A stretch of DNA of 21,236 bases from UBA7683 sp964397855 (GTDB taxonomy: Bacteria > Patescibacteriota > Saccharimonadia > Saccharimonadales > UBA7683), in assembly GCA_964397855.1 (NCBI GenBank), contig CAYNKQ010000019.1, positions 1 to 21,236 of the forward strand. The letters run 5' to 3'. Below, one piece after another: positions 13,601-20,017 of this stretch. Within the stretch, counting starts at the first letter, position 1, and each line of letters begins with the position of its first letter. The notes below the pieces were generated by a model. The model was not told the DNA's origin. It searched no databases and worked only from the letters and a program-made list of their open reading frames with translations. Made by a program: the position numbers and the translations under genes.

Positions 13601-14155
13601 TTAAAATTGAGCACCTAAAGCGTGAAACCATATATTCAATGTTGCCAACAGATTAATGTTAACAAATTCTCCTGTCTTGATCTTTTCGTGAATCTCATCT
13701 AGTGTAAGCCAGTTTGAGTCAATAAATTCATCGGAATCTTCTTGTAGTTTATGCTTGAAGAGATCTTCACATAGTACGATGTGCTGTTTTCTGTTAGATT
13801 TGCGATTATTAACATAAAAATAGCCTAGTTCTGTTGTTTTATGTGCGCTATAACCTGATTCTTCTGCGAGCTCACGAAGCGCCGCTTCTGTTACTGTCTC
13901 ACCTTCTTCCATACTACCGCCAGGCAGCTGCCACATAATCTCATTTGGTGGGTAGCTGTATTCTTGCTGAATCAAAATTTTCTTATCTTTATTCACCGCT
14001 ATCATAATGACAGAGTGAACACTTGTTGGCGCATGAAGAACATAAGTAGATTTTTTACCATTAGGTAGTTCTACAATATCTTCATCAACTTGGAGTAATG
14101 GATTATTGAGAATTCTTTTGCTTGAGAGCTGCTTCCATGGTTTTGCTTTTCCCAT
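13601..14155 (-). CDS. Nudix hydrolase, ADP-ribose pyrophosphatase type
   Basis: 184 residues. The Nudix box is complete: GGSMEEGETVTEAALREL followed by AEESGY fits Gx5Ex7REUxEExGU with every metal ligand present. Before it lie ILIQQEYSYPPNEIMWQLP, a hallmark of ADP-ribose pyrophosphatases (QxRxPxxxxxxELPAG type), and after it the ELGYFYVNNRKSNRKQH loop. It should split ADP-ribose or a related NDP-sugar into AMP and a sugar phosphate. The ATG has only a weak Shine-Dalgarno (GAGCGGG). It is followed by the queuosine-salvage-like gene in the same direction. Confidence 0.9.
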   Translation of the reverse strand: MGKAKPWKQLSSKRILNNPLLQVDEDIVELPNGKKSTYVLHAPTSVHSVIMIAVNKDKKILIQQEYSYPPNEIMWQLPGGSMEEGETVTEAALRELAEESGYSAHKTTELGYFYVNNRKSNRKQHIVLCEDLFKHKLQEDSDEFIDSNWLTLDEIHEKIKTGEFVNINLLATLNIWFHALGAQF

Positions 14156-14268
14156 ACCCGCTCTTTCGTTAGTTTGTTGTTACACGAACAAAACTGTTTT
14201 ATGTTCATCAATAGCACCGGCCTACAAATACACCTAGGCGTGACACCTAGCAAACATAAATTCAATTT
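14156..14268. other. Intergenic region with an inverted and a direct repeat
   Basis: GAACA-AAAC-T-GTTTTATGTTC (14186-14206) is a near-perfect inverted repeat upstream of the Nudix gene, possibly an operator. ACACCTAG occurs twice, at 14230-14237 and 14243-14250, 13 bases apart. No T-run follows, so I see no terminator for the gene ending at 14269. Confidence 0.35.
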
Positions 14269-14733
14269 TTAAACTGTGACCAGTACGCTCTCGTCATTAA
14301 ACACCTCCAAGCTACCGACCATCTTATTCACTACCGTAGGCACTGTGGCAATAACAGGCTGAAAGTCGTCAAGCTCACTGAGATTCACCCACTTGTAGCT
14401 ACTATACTCATCACTAAGCGTAATATCTCCGGACACAAAAATAGCGAAGTAATGGGGCAGAACCATAGAATTACCATCTTTCTTAACATATAGCTCGTTA
14501 TACGACAGATCAGGATTTATACGAAGCACCACCTGCCCTCCAACTTCTTCATCTTTTTCTCGTTTCAGCCCACCCATAAAGCCATCGTCGGTGGTTTCCA
14601 TTTTTCCGCCAATAAATGAGTACGTTCCGTCGTAATCTGCTTCGCCCTTACGGCACGCGAGCAAGACGGATTTCATATCTGCACTAAAAACAACTATCTT
14701 CTGACAATACTGAAATAACAAACTACTGCTCAT
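14269..14733 (-). CDS. Nudix-domain protein at the end of the deoxynucleotide operon
   Basis: 154 residues from ATG 14733, chosen because AGGAG lies 7 bases before it. The Nudix core reads GGKMETTDDGFMGGLKREKDEEVGG across two lines of evidence: GGK...D about 44-52 and REKDEEVGG about 61-69. The REx2EE metal ligands are present, but the spacing has one extra residue, the first Glu is Asp and the hydrophobic positions are Lys and Gly, so the box is slightly irregular. Since it is coupled to the ribonucleotide reductase operon (overlapping the GreA-like gene by 11 bases), a role in cleaning damaged or excess nucleotides is a reasonable inference. Confidence 0.8.
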   Translation of the reverse strand: MSSSLLFQYCQKIVVFSADMKSVLLACRKGEADYDGTYSFIGGKMETTDDGFMGGLKREKDEEVGGQVVLRINPDLSYNELYVKKDGNSMVLPHYFAIFVSGDITLSDEYSSYKWVNLSELDDFQPVIATVPTVVNKMVGSLEVFNDESVLVTV

Positions 14734-15286
14734 TCTCAACTCCTAGCGTATTAAGGAAGTAACTTTTCTGCGCAATCTGATCAACAGAAGTGACGATTGC
14801 GCTCATTTCTGCACCTGCTCCACCTTGCCATTTTACTGTATCACCTTTTTCGGCACCAATCATAGCCTGCACCATTGGTGAGGATATAGACACAGCCATA
14901 ACATCCCCATCCTCTGGAATACCCGTCGGAGCCACGGCCATGATGTCAAAATGTGATTCTTCACCACCAATATTGAGACCAACCCGGCTTCCAACGGCTA
15001 CTTCTCCGCTACCTTCGTCTGGGTAATCCAGCGCCTCGGCATTTGAAAGTCGATTAACTTCTATATACCGACGCTCGACCATATGTGCAGACAGAGCGGC
15101 GGCCTGTGAAGCTGGATCATCAAAAGCCCAATCACCACCGCTATTAGAAACAGCGTCACCGTACTCTAGGTTAGCGTCGCTGAGTTGCTTTCGAACTTTC
15201 GCGAGAGCTCCTCTCACAAAAAGTAGTTCGTGAGGTAACATTAACTCCTCTGTAGCTGGTAAGCCCTCTCGTCCTGTGCTACCCAT
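14723..15286 (-). CDS. GreA/GreB-like protein
   Basis: 187 residues from ATG 15286 (AGGAG 7 bases upstream; the start overlaps the reductase stop as ATGGGTAG). The C-terminal part (about 95-180) matches the GreA/GreB domain: VAVGSRVGLNIGG, then the core SISSPMVQAMIGAEKGDTV, which corresponds to the SPLGxALxGKxxGDxV signature. The N-terminal 85 residues could be the coiled coil (LLFVRGALAKVRKQLSDANLEYGDA), but the acidic tip sequence ENAEY of transcript-cleavage factors is not clear. It may bind RNA polymerase, like GreA or Rnk. Its place between the reductase and a Nudix gene is unusual. Confidence 0.8.
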   Translation of the reverse strand: MGSTGREGLPATEELMLPHELLFVRGALAKVRKQLSDANLEYGDAVSNSGGDWAFDDPASQAAALSAHMVERRYIEVNRLSNAEALDYPDEGSGEVAVGSRVGLNIGGEESHFDIMAVAPTGIPEDGDVMAVSISSPMVQAMIGAEKGDTVKWQGGAGAEMSAIVTSVDQIAQKSYFLNTLGVENEQ

Positions 15287-16937
15287 TATCAACTCCTAAC
15301 TTTACTGGTTGTTTTGCATGTGTACCATCAACATAAACGGTAATACCGATAAGGCCTTTTTCGTAGGCCAGTCTATAAATATCGGCAATGTGTTGTTTTG
15401 TTGTGCCACGAGGCATGTTAATCGTCTTAGAAATTGACTCGTCGATTACCGACTGTAATTCGGCGGCCATAAGAACATGATCTATTGGATCAATTTCTTG
15501 AGCGTTTGCATGAAGCCTACTTTCAGAACGAACACTCGCAAGTCGCTGACGAACTTTTTTGTTTGCTGCGGCAGTTATAAAGTGTGGCTCAATGCCAGGC
15601 GAAGCATCAACTATCCTACCACTACGCCCCGTTGGAGGTAGCGCCGTTGTCGTAGTGTTTCTTAATTGACCAGACTTCTTGATGCACAGTGCCAGATCTA
15701 GCCACTGAGAATAACTGATTGTTGCGTTCGGTTGAGATGCTCCTGCAAGATCCATCAGAAACGACTCGCTAGACAAATATCTGTTCTGCTCTTTTGGATC
15801 CCGGAACACTTCAGCAGAGCCACGAGATGCAGCGAGATCAAACGACGCTCTTTTAGAGTAATAATTAATTTGCTGAACAATATCACGCGCAAGTGATCGG
15901 GCTTTAACGGAATCGTAAGGAATACCGAGTAATGTAAGCGCGTCGGCTAGGCCACAAATACCTACTCCAATTTTTCGACGTTTCCGTAACAAGGCGCTAT
16001 TGACGATATCGGTAGCGTGGGCCAGTGTAATATCAACGCAATCGTCGAGTGCTCGCACTAAGAGTCTCACAGATTCCCCTAGTCCAGTTGCATCTACTTC
16101 CTTTGTTTTGGTGTTTATAAATTGACCGAGATTAACGTATGCAAAATGACAAACCTCACCTTTGCTCAAGCCAACTTCGGCACAAGGAGAAACCGATTCA
16201 TAAATACCAAGACCAGGGGTTGGGTTTCGCTCATTTAGTTTATCCATTCTGATAAGACCTGGGTCACCCGTATATAGTGCTGACTCGCAAATTAGATCAA
16301 ATAGATCTGAAGCACGTTCGCAAGTACCGTCATTCATCACGAGATCACCGCCCATAGTCACAGCCTCAAAAAAGCTATCGTCAACATTCACAGACAAATT
16401 AAATTTCCACTCACCAGGAAAGTCGGCTTTGGCTCTGATAAATGACCGGATACCCGGGTGACGTACGCTCATGACAGCAATGTTTCCCACCGGCCTATCT
16501 TCACGGCCACTTTCAACGCCCTTTAGTGCCAGTTTGTTCATATCCAAAAGGAAACCGACTGGATCATTGTACTGATCGAGGTTATAGCCTGTACCCATTC
16601 CGTTTTGGTGTAGCCGGTTAACCTGACGACTAAGACTCGTGCTATGTCCACCGATTGGTACAACGCAAGCAGAAAGCATCTTATGCCCCGAGATTCCTGC
16701 GTTATTAAGTATTGGCGTACTAAAAACAACTTTTTGCTGATCAATTTGCTCCATTAGTCTATCTGCAAACACGGCAGACTCTCCGGGCTCTTGCTCGTAC
16801 TCAACATCTGCATTGTATATTGTAGCTACAACTCTGTTTATCATGTCTCGCGGATTTTCGCCTTTTCCCAACACCCTGCCTTCGCGCAAGAGCTTTGCGG
16901 CAACCTCGGTTGGACTGAAAGTAGATCGCCTAGACAC
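15279..16937 (-). CDS. Compact ribonucleotide reductase, class II (NrdJ)-like
   Basis: 552 residues; class II enzymes are usually 600-750 or longer. It reduces ribonucleotides to deoxyribonucleotides. STPILNNAG (73-81), LSACVVP with Cys91 (first redox Cys), NGMGTGYNL, SPCAEVGLSKGEVC (250-263) with radical Cys252, Glu254 and second redox Cys263, RKIGVGICGLADAL (321-334), PPTGRSGRIVDASPGIEP (434-451) and SISKTINMP (501-509) follow the family in order. Odd points: the catalytic Asn of NPCxE is Ser250; PTGTIS is PTGRSG; there is no ATP cone; and the protein ends at AKQPVKLGVDNG with no C-terminal Cys pair for re-reduction. A radical-generating small subunit is not present here, which fits a cobalamin enzyme. 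Start is GTG, overlapping the upstream kinase stop by 8 bases, with GGAG 8 bases before it. Confidence 0.88.
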   Translation of the reverse strand: MSRRSTFSPTEVAAKLLREGRVLGKGENPRDMINRVVATIYNADVEYEQEPGESAVFADRLMEQIDQQKVVFSTPILNNAGISGHKMLSACVVPIGGHSTSLSRQVNRLHQNGMGTGYNLDQYNDPVGFLLDMNKLALKGVESGREDRPVGNIAVMSVRHPGIRSFIRAKADFPGEWKFNLSVNVDDSFFEAVTMGGDLVMNDGTCERASDLFDLICESALYTGDPGLIRMDKLNERNPTPGLGIYESVSPCAEVGLSKGEVCHFAYVNLGQFINTKTKEVDATGLGESVRLLVRALDDCVDITLAHATDIVNSALLRKRRKIGVGICGLADALTLLGIPYDSVKARSLARDIVQQINYYSKRASFDLAASRGSAEVFRDPKEQNRYLSSESFLMDLAGASQPNATISYSQWLDLALCIKKSGQLRNTTTTALPPTGRSGRIVDASPGIEPHFITAAANKKVRQRLASVRSESRLHANAQEIDPIDHVLMAAELQSVIDESISKTINMPRGTTKQHIADIYRLAYEKGLIGITVYVDGTHAKQPVKLGVDNG

Positions 16938-17505
16938 TTACCTGGCTCCGTTTTATGATTCTGTCAGCTATCTGCCTGCAACGCTCGATATCTGCGATTG
17001 GAATATCTCCATCGATTTCCATATCAACTTCCCGAAAAACTTCAGCCAAGCTTTGGTCGGTGTTAGCAAGCCCGTGCATATCGTTATCATCCATACGCCT
17101 GAATTCTTCTGCACTGCCGGCTTCCTCGCCCGCTCTTTGACGATACGTCATGCGGGCAAGTCTCACGGTATCTGCGGTGCGCACACCAACAACAAAACCT
17201 CCTAGATCTTTAATGTACTGAAGCTCACCTGGAACATAAAGACCTGTGATAATTCTTAGTTCGGCGTTTCCAGCCGTCTCTAACGCTCGCTCCACAAGAA
17301 TTGTCGGCCCATCTGTACTACGCAAATAAGTTGCGACCTCCCTAACCCTATCTCTCGTAGGAACGCCTAAGCCGTTTTCTTTGATGTACCCTCGTGCCAC
17401 ATCTGATGTAGAGGCATGAACACCGCCGTGTTCAGTTGCTAAAAAATCACCCCACGTATCCTTACCGCTACACATACCCCCGACAAGTCCGATAATACTT
17501 TTCAT
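16930..17505 (-). CDS. P-loop kinase, deoxynucleoside monophosphate kinase-like
   Basis: 191 residues. Walker A is GGMCSGKDT (9-17); the GKDT form is typical of phage-type deoxynucleoside monophosphate kinases and some dephospho-CoA kinases. STSDVARGYIKENG (33-46) matches the substrate-side Asp and RxxxEN region, and RMTYRQRAGEEAGSAEEFRRMDD (117-139, in two parts) resembles an arginine-rich lid. As the first gene of an operon with ribonucleotide reductase, phosphorylation of dNMPs is the best inference; dephospho-CoA kinase is less likely because its CoA motifs are not clear. The ATG lies only 11 bases after the -10 box, so the leader is very short and lacks a Shine-Dalgarno. Confidence 0.8.
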   Translation of the reverse strand: MKSIIGLVGGMCSGKDTWGDFLATEHGGVHASTSDVARGYIKENGLGVPTRDRVREVATYLRSTDGPTILVERALETAGNAELRIITGLYVPGELQYIKDLGGFVVGVRTADTVRLARMTYRQRAGEEAGSAEEFRRMDDNDMHGLANTDQSLAEVFREVDMEIDGDIPIADIERCRQIADRIIKRSQVSV

Positions 17506-17568
17506 ATGTATGTTTATGTATACATTAAGTTATGTATGTTTGTCAATTACTTCTTTGCCTGTTTTAAT
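17505..17568. promoter_or_regulatory. Overlapping divergent promoters with TATGTAT repeats
   Basis: Minus strand: TTGACA (17546-17541), 18-base spacer, TATACA (17522-17517), for the reductase operon. Plus strand: TTGTCA (17540-17545), 17-base spacer, TTTAAT (17563-17568) with TG-T before it, for the gene at 17576. The two -35 boxes occupy the same bases. TATGTAT occurs at 17505-17511, 17515-17521 and 17531-17537; the first and third extend to TATGTATGTTT. The centre TGTATACA (17517-17524) is a palindrome. The repeats cover the reductase -10, its start codon and both -35 boxes, so a protein bound here would affect both directions. Confidence 0.7.
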
Positions 17569-17575
17569 TAGAGAC

Positions 17576-18157
17576 ATGAAAGTCCACTTTAGTGCATCTA
17601 TTGAAAATATCACTTCTCGTATCGAGCTATACAGAACTATCCGACAAACCCTGGTGGATAACGGCGACGTACTAACTCGAGATTGGATCGACGACGCATT
17701 TGAACGTGCGTCAACGAAGACCAGATACAGCCAATCAGACGCAAAAGATATTGCCGCTGAGACAAGACGGTCAATTGAAAACTGCGATATAGCCATATTC
17801 GAATCGTCTGACCAGAGCTTTGGAGTGGGTTATCAAGCAGCATTAAGTATAAATCTTCAGAAACCGGTTCTCATACTGCTTGAAAAAAATGCAAGACCAC
17901 TTGGTGTAATTGGCACTGGCCAAAACACGACAATTAAAAAGATCGCATACTACCATGACAAAGAAGAAATGCAGCAGATAATTAGGCAGTTCATCGACGA
18001 CAACAGTGTTTTATTAAAGGACTTACGATTCAACATGCTACTCGATCGTGAGCTGCTCTATTTTGTGAATAACGAATCAATTAAAACGGGTTTGTCCAAA
18101 TCACAGGTCATTCGTAGCCTGATAAAGGCAAAAATCGACAGCACTAATAATATTTGA
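17576..18157 (+). CDS. Deoxyribosyltransferase-like domain fused to a ribbon-helix-helix
   Basis: 193 residues from ATG 17576; an in-frame ATG at 17510 is rejected because the promoter lies between. Residues 1-140 resemble nucleoside 2-deoxyribosyltransferases: KVHFSASIENITSRI at the first strand, RSIENCDIAIFESS (65-78), SFGVGYQAAL (81-90) and KPVLILLE (96-103). The catalytic Glu expected in that loop is Gln87, suggesting binding rather than catalysis, although this may be normal for the subfamily. Residues about 152-190 (RFNMLLDRELLYFVNNES and TGLSKSQVIRSLIKAKI) have the strand-helix-helix pattern of Arc/MetJ-type DNA-binding domains. A nucleotide-binding fold with a DNA-binding tail, divergent from a ribonucleotide reductase operon, suggests a nucleotide-sensing regulator. 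Leaderless start (7 bases after -10). Confidence 0.72.
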   Translation: MKVHFSASIENITSRIELYRTIRQTLVDNGDVLTRDWIDDAFERASTKTRYSQSDAKDIAAETRRSIENCDIAIFESSDQSFGVGYQAALSINLQKPVLILLEKNARPLGVIGTGQNTTIKKIAYYHDKEEMQQIIRQFIDDNSVLLKDLRFNMLLDRELLYFVNNESIKTGLSKSQVIRSLIKAKIDSTNNI

Positions 18158-18180
18158 TCCGTAAGATCCTGGGAATAAAA

Positions 18181-18570
18181 ATGGCAAAAATCGCAATAAT
18201 TGAAGATGAACTCGCAATACGTAAAATGTATTCTTTAAAACTGCGCTTTGGCCAACATGAGATTTGCGAAGCTGGCGATGGCATTGAAGGCCTTGACGTG
18301 ATTGAACGCGAAATGCCTGACTTGATACTACTTGATCTGAGAATGCCACGAATGACTGGCGATGAAATGCTTCGAGAACTGCGTAGTACTGAATGGGGCC
18401 AGTCTATACCAGTAATTATTCTCACGAATATTAGTAAAGACGAGGCGCCGCGTACGCTCTGGCACCTTGGTATTAGCGACTTTATTATTAAATCGAATTC
18501 TACACCTCAAAAAGTACTTGAGGCGGCCGAACGTGTGCTAGCTGGACAGATGGCAGATAACAGCAAATAG
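18181..18570 (+). CDS. Single-domain response regulator (receiver 2)
   Basis: 129 residues from ATG 18181, with GGGA about 6-9 bases upstream; an earlier in-frame ATG at 18154 would overlap the preceding gene. The receiver has E8-D9-E10, phospho-acceptor Asp52 (LLDLRMP), Thr82 and Lys104. It is a paralogue of the regulators at 12111 and 18702, closest in layout to the first, with a short polar tail (AGQMADNSK). It follows the ribbon-helix-helix gene by 23 bases and may be cotranscribed with it, which could link phosphorelay input to that locus. There is no output domain. Confidence 0.93.
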   Translation: MAKIAIIEDELAIRKMYSLKLRFGQHEICEAGDGIEGLDVIEREMPDLILLDLRMPRMTGDEMLRELRSTEWGQSIPVIILTNISKDEAPRTLWHLGISDFIIKSNSTPQKVLEAAERVLAGQMADNSK

Positions 18571-18611
18571 ATAGCAGATTATAGCTGCATTTTGTTCTGA
18601 AACTATTTGCT
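18562..18611 (+). other. Long hairpin over the stop of receiver 2
   Basis: AGCAAATAG (18562-18570, including the stop) pairs perfectly with CTATTTGCT (18603-18611). An inner GCAG (18574-18577) / CTGC (18585-18588) adds a second stem. No T-run follows directly. Confidence 0.4.
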
Positions 18612-18638
18612 ACTCGTTCTTGCCCGTTTCCTACACCC

Positions 18639-18660
18639 CTTGCATCAAGCAAGCTTTTTA
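18639..18660 (+). terminator. Weak intrinsic terminator after receiver 2
   Basis: CTTGC (18639-18643), ATCAA, GCAAG (18649-18653), then CTTTTTA. A 5-bp stem with a T-run, between the two response regulator genes. Confidence 0.5.
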
Positions 18661-18701
18661 ATTAGCATAGAGGCAGCAACTACGAAAGAGGGTAACTAAT
18701 T

Positions 18702-19076
18702 ATGAGTTCTATAAAAGTCGCGATTGTTGAAGATGATATTGCCATATCGCAGATGTATCGACTTAAGTTTGAATCCGAAGGGTACGAGGTTCAAACTGCA
18801 GATAATGGCCTGCTTGGCCTAGAGCTAGTAGAAATATTTAAACCAGATATTATTTTACTTGACCTTATGATGCCCGAAATGACTGGCGACGAAATGCTAG
18901 CGGAGCTTCGTAAGAAACCTTGGGGTAAAACAGTTACTGTTATTGTGCTTACTAACATGGGTGAAGAAGAGGCGCCGAAATCTCTGAAAGAGCTTGATGT
19001 GCATTCGTTTATTGTTAAGGCGGAGATGACACCCCGACAGGTAGCGGAAATAGTTAAATTAGCTCTCCAGAGCTAA
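18702..19076 (+). CDS. Single-domain response regulator (receiver 3)
   Basis: 124 residues, receiver only. Acidic pocket E10-D11-D12, phospho-acceptor Asp54 (ILLDLMMP), switch Thr84 and Lys106. It shares the family features of the other two receivers (MTGDEML, PWGK, TNxxxEEAP, VKAEMTP). A GAGGG site lies about 11 bases before the ATG. No clear promoter was found in the 40 bases after the preceding terminator. It converges with folD, and the two 3' ends share a palindrome. Confidence 0.93.
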   Translation: MSSIKVAIVEDDIAISQMYRLKFESEGYEVQTADNGLLGLELVEIFKPDIILLDLMMPEMTGDEMLAELRKKPWGKTVTVIVLTNMGEEEAPKSLKELDVHSFIVKAEMTPRQVAEIVKLALQS

Positions 19077-19079
19077 TTT

Positions 19080-19106
19080 AGATCTTAGAACTAAGCTCTA
19101 AGATCT
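19080..19106. terminator. Palindrome between receiver 3 and folD
   Basis: AGATCTTAGA (19080-19089), seven bases, TCTAAGATCT (19097-19106): a perfect 10-bp inverted repeat starting 3 bases after the regulator stop and containing the folD stop. AGCTCT-CC-AGAGCT (19061-19074) precedes it. No strong T-run on either side, so it may protect 3' ends or act as a weak two-way terminator. Confidence 0.45.
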
Positions 19107-19909
19107 ATTCCCACGGCTAGCTTAGCTGCCTTCATAACATTTTCGAATAGCGCACAGACGGTGAGCGGGCCGACACCGCCCCTTCTTGGGGTAATTTTGA
19201 GGTCGTCTCGTTCATATACATCTGCGGCAAGATCGCCAACCGGGCGGCCGGCTTCCATGGCCACGCCGGCATCTACTACGACACATTTGCGTGGAATCAT
19301 TTTGCTTGTTAACACGCCCGGACGACCAGTCGCAGTCACAATTATCTCGGCAACAGCTACCGCAGTCGTCACATCATCAGACTCATCGAGTGCGACTACG
19401 TCAACGTTTGAGGCCCTGAGCATTCGCTCGAGTGGCTCACCTACGAGCTTACCTCTGCCAAGTATTACTACTTTTTTGCCTTTAAGATCTACGCCATAAC
19501 CAGCCAGCAGCCAGAGAATGGCCGTTGGTGTTGCTGGGTCAAATGCAGCGTTTTTACCGAGTGCATCGACATCTTTTTCTGGGACTACAGCGTTCACTAT
19601 CTCATCAGTCTGAGAAGGATCTTCAAGTGGTAGTTGAACGATAATTCCATGAACCGATTCGTCTCTATTGAGTTCTTCTATGGTTTTAATGGCATCCGCT
19701 TGTTTCACCCGGTGAATATCTACCTCAACTAAGGTATCTTCACCATATTGCTTCTTTAGGCGCATATAAATTTCTATGACTGGATTTTCAACGGTTAGTA
19801 CAATGGCAAGTTTTGGCTGCACTGAATACGCCTGACGAAGACCACGGACTGCCTTTGCCTGGCGCTCTTTAATAAATTCCGCAAGTTCTGAGCCATTTAG
19901 TTCTTTCAC
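19091..19909 (-). CDS. folD: Methylenetetrahydrofolate dehydrogenase/cyclohydrolase FolD
   Basis: 272 residues, slightly below the usual 280-300. FolD interconverts 5,10-methylene- and 10-formyl-tetrahydrofolate using NADP and supplies formyl groups for purines and initiator tRNA. The catalytic pair is Tyr48 and Lys52 (IYMRLKK), VHGIIVQLPLE (86-96) and PEKDVDALG (110-118) are signature blocks, VVILGRGKLVGEPL (147-160) is the nucleotide loop, and RRGGVGPLTVCALFENV near 240-256 is the C-terminal signature. The YxxxK spacing is kept, though the surrounding segment differs from the usual YVxNK. Start is GTG 19909 with an extended -10 (TG-T-TAAGAT) 6 bases upstream, suggesting a leaderless GTG start. 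It is convergent with receiver 3. Confidence 0.95.
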   Translation of the reverse strand: MKELNGSELAEFIKERQAKAVRGLRQAYSVQPKLAIVLTVENPVIEIYMRLKKQYGEDTLVEVDIHRVKQADAIKTIEELNRDESVHGIIVQLPLEDPSQTDEIVNAVVPEKDVDALGKNAAFDPATPTAILWLLAGYGVDLKGKKVVILGRGKLVGEPLERMLRASNVDVVALDESDDVTTAVAVAEIIVTATGRPGVLTSKMIPRKCVVVDAGVAMEAGRPVGDLAADVYERDDLKITPRRGGVGPLTVCALFENVMKAAKLAVGIDLRA

Positions 19910-19915
19910 TCGACC

Positions 19916-19924
19916 ATCTTAACA
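19916..19924 (-). promoter_or_regulatory. Extended -10 promoter of folD
   Basis: On the minus strand TG (19924-19923), T, TAAGAT (19921-19916), then 6 bases to GTG 19909. A three-codon frame (ATGGTCGAGTGA) begins within it and its TGA overlaps the GTG; this is probably incidental. Confidence 0.45.
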
Positions 19925-19949
19925 GAGGTACAGAGAAAAAACCACAAAG

Positions 19950-19989
19950 AAAGAAACAAAACAGGAGCCGTCTATATTTGGCTCCTGTT
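19950..19989 (-). terminator. Intrinsic terminator of the DUF5684-type gene
   Basis: On the minus strand AACAGGAGCC (19989-19980), a 10-base loop, GGCTCCTGTT (19969-19960), then TTGTTTCTTTC. A perfect 10-bp stem 28 bases after the stop codon at 20018. Confidence 0.88.
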
Positions 19990-20017
19990 GGATCATCTAC
20001 CTTTGCAGTAAACGAAA

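Noticed and set aside
14181..14268. CRISPR-like or tandem array
   Set aside because: Only two 8-base copies are present; no spaced repeats of CRISPR length occur anywhere in the window and no cas genes are seen.
16813..17205. 130-residue plus-strand frame
   Set aside because: Antisense to the overlap of the dNMP-kinase-like and reductase genes, both well supported.
17505..17541. NrdR boxes in front of the ribonucleotide reductase operon
   Set aside because: The TATGTAT repeats do not match the ACAC-AT-rich-GTGT pattern of NrdR boxes, although the central TGTATACA is palindromic.
17510..17575. N-terminal extension of the deoxyribosyltransferase-like protein
   Set aside because: The extra 22 residues would be encoded across the promoter itself, and the family match starts at the ATG at 17576.
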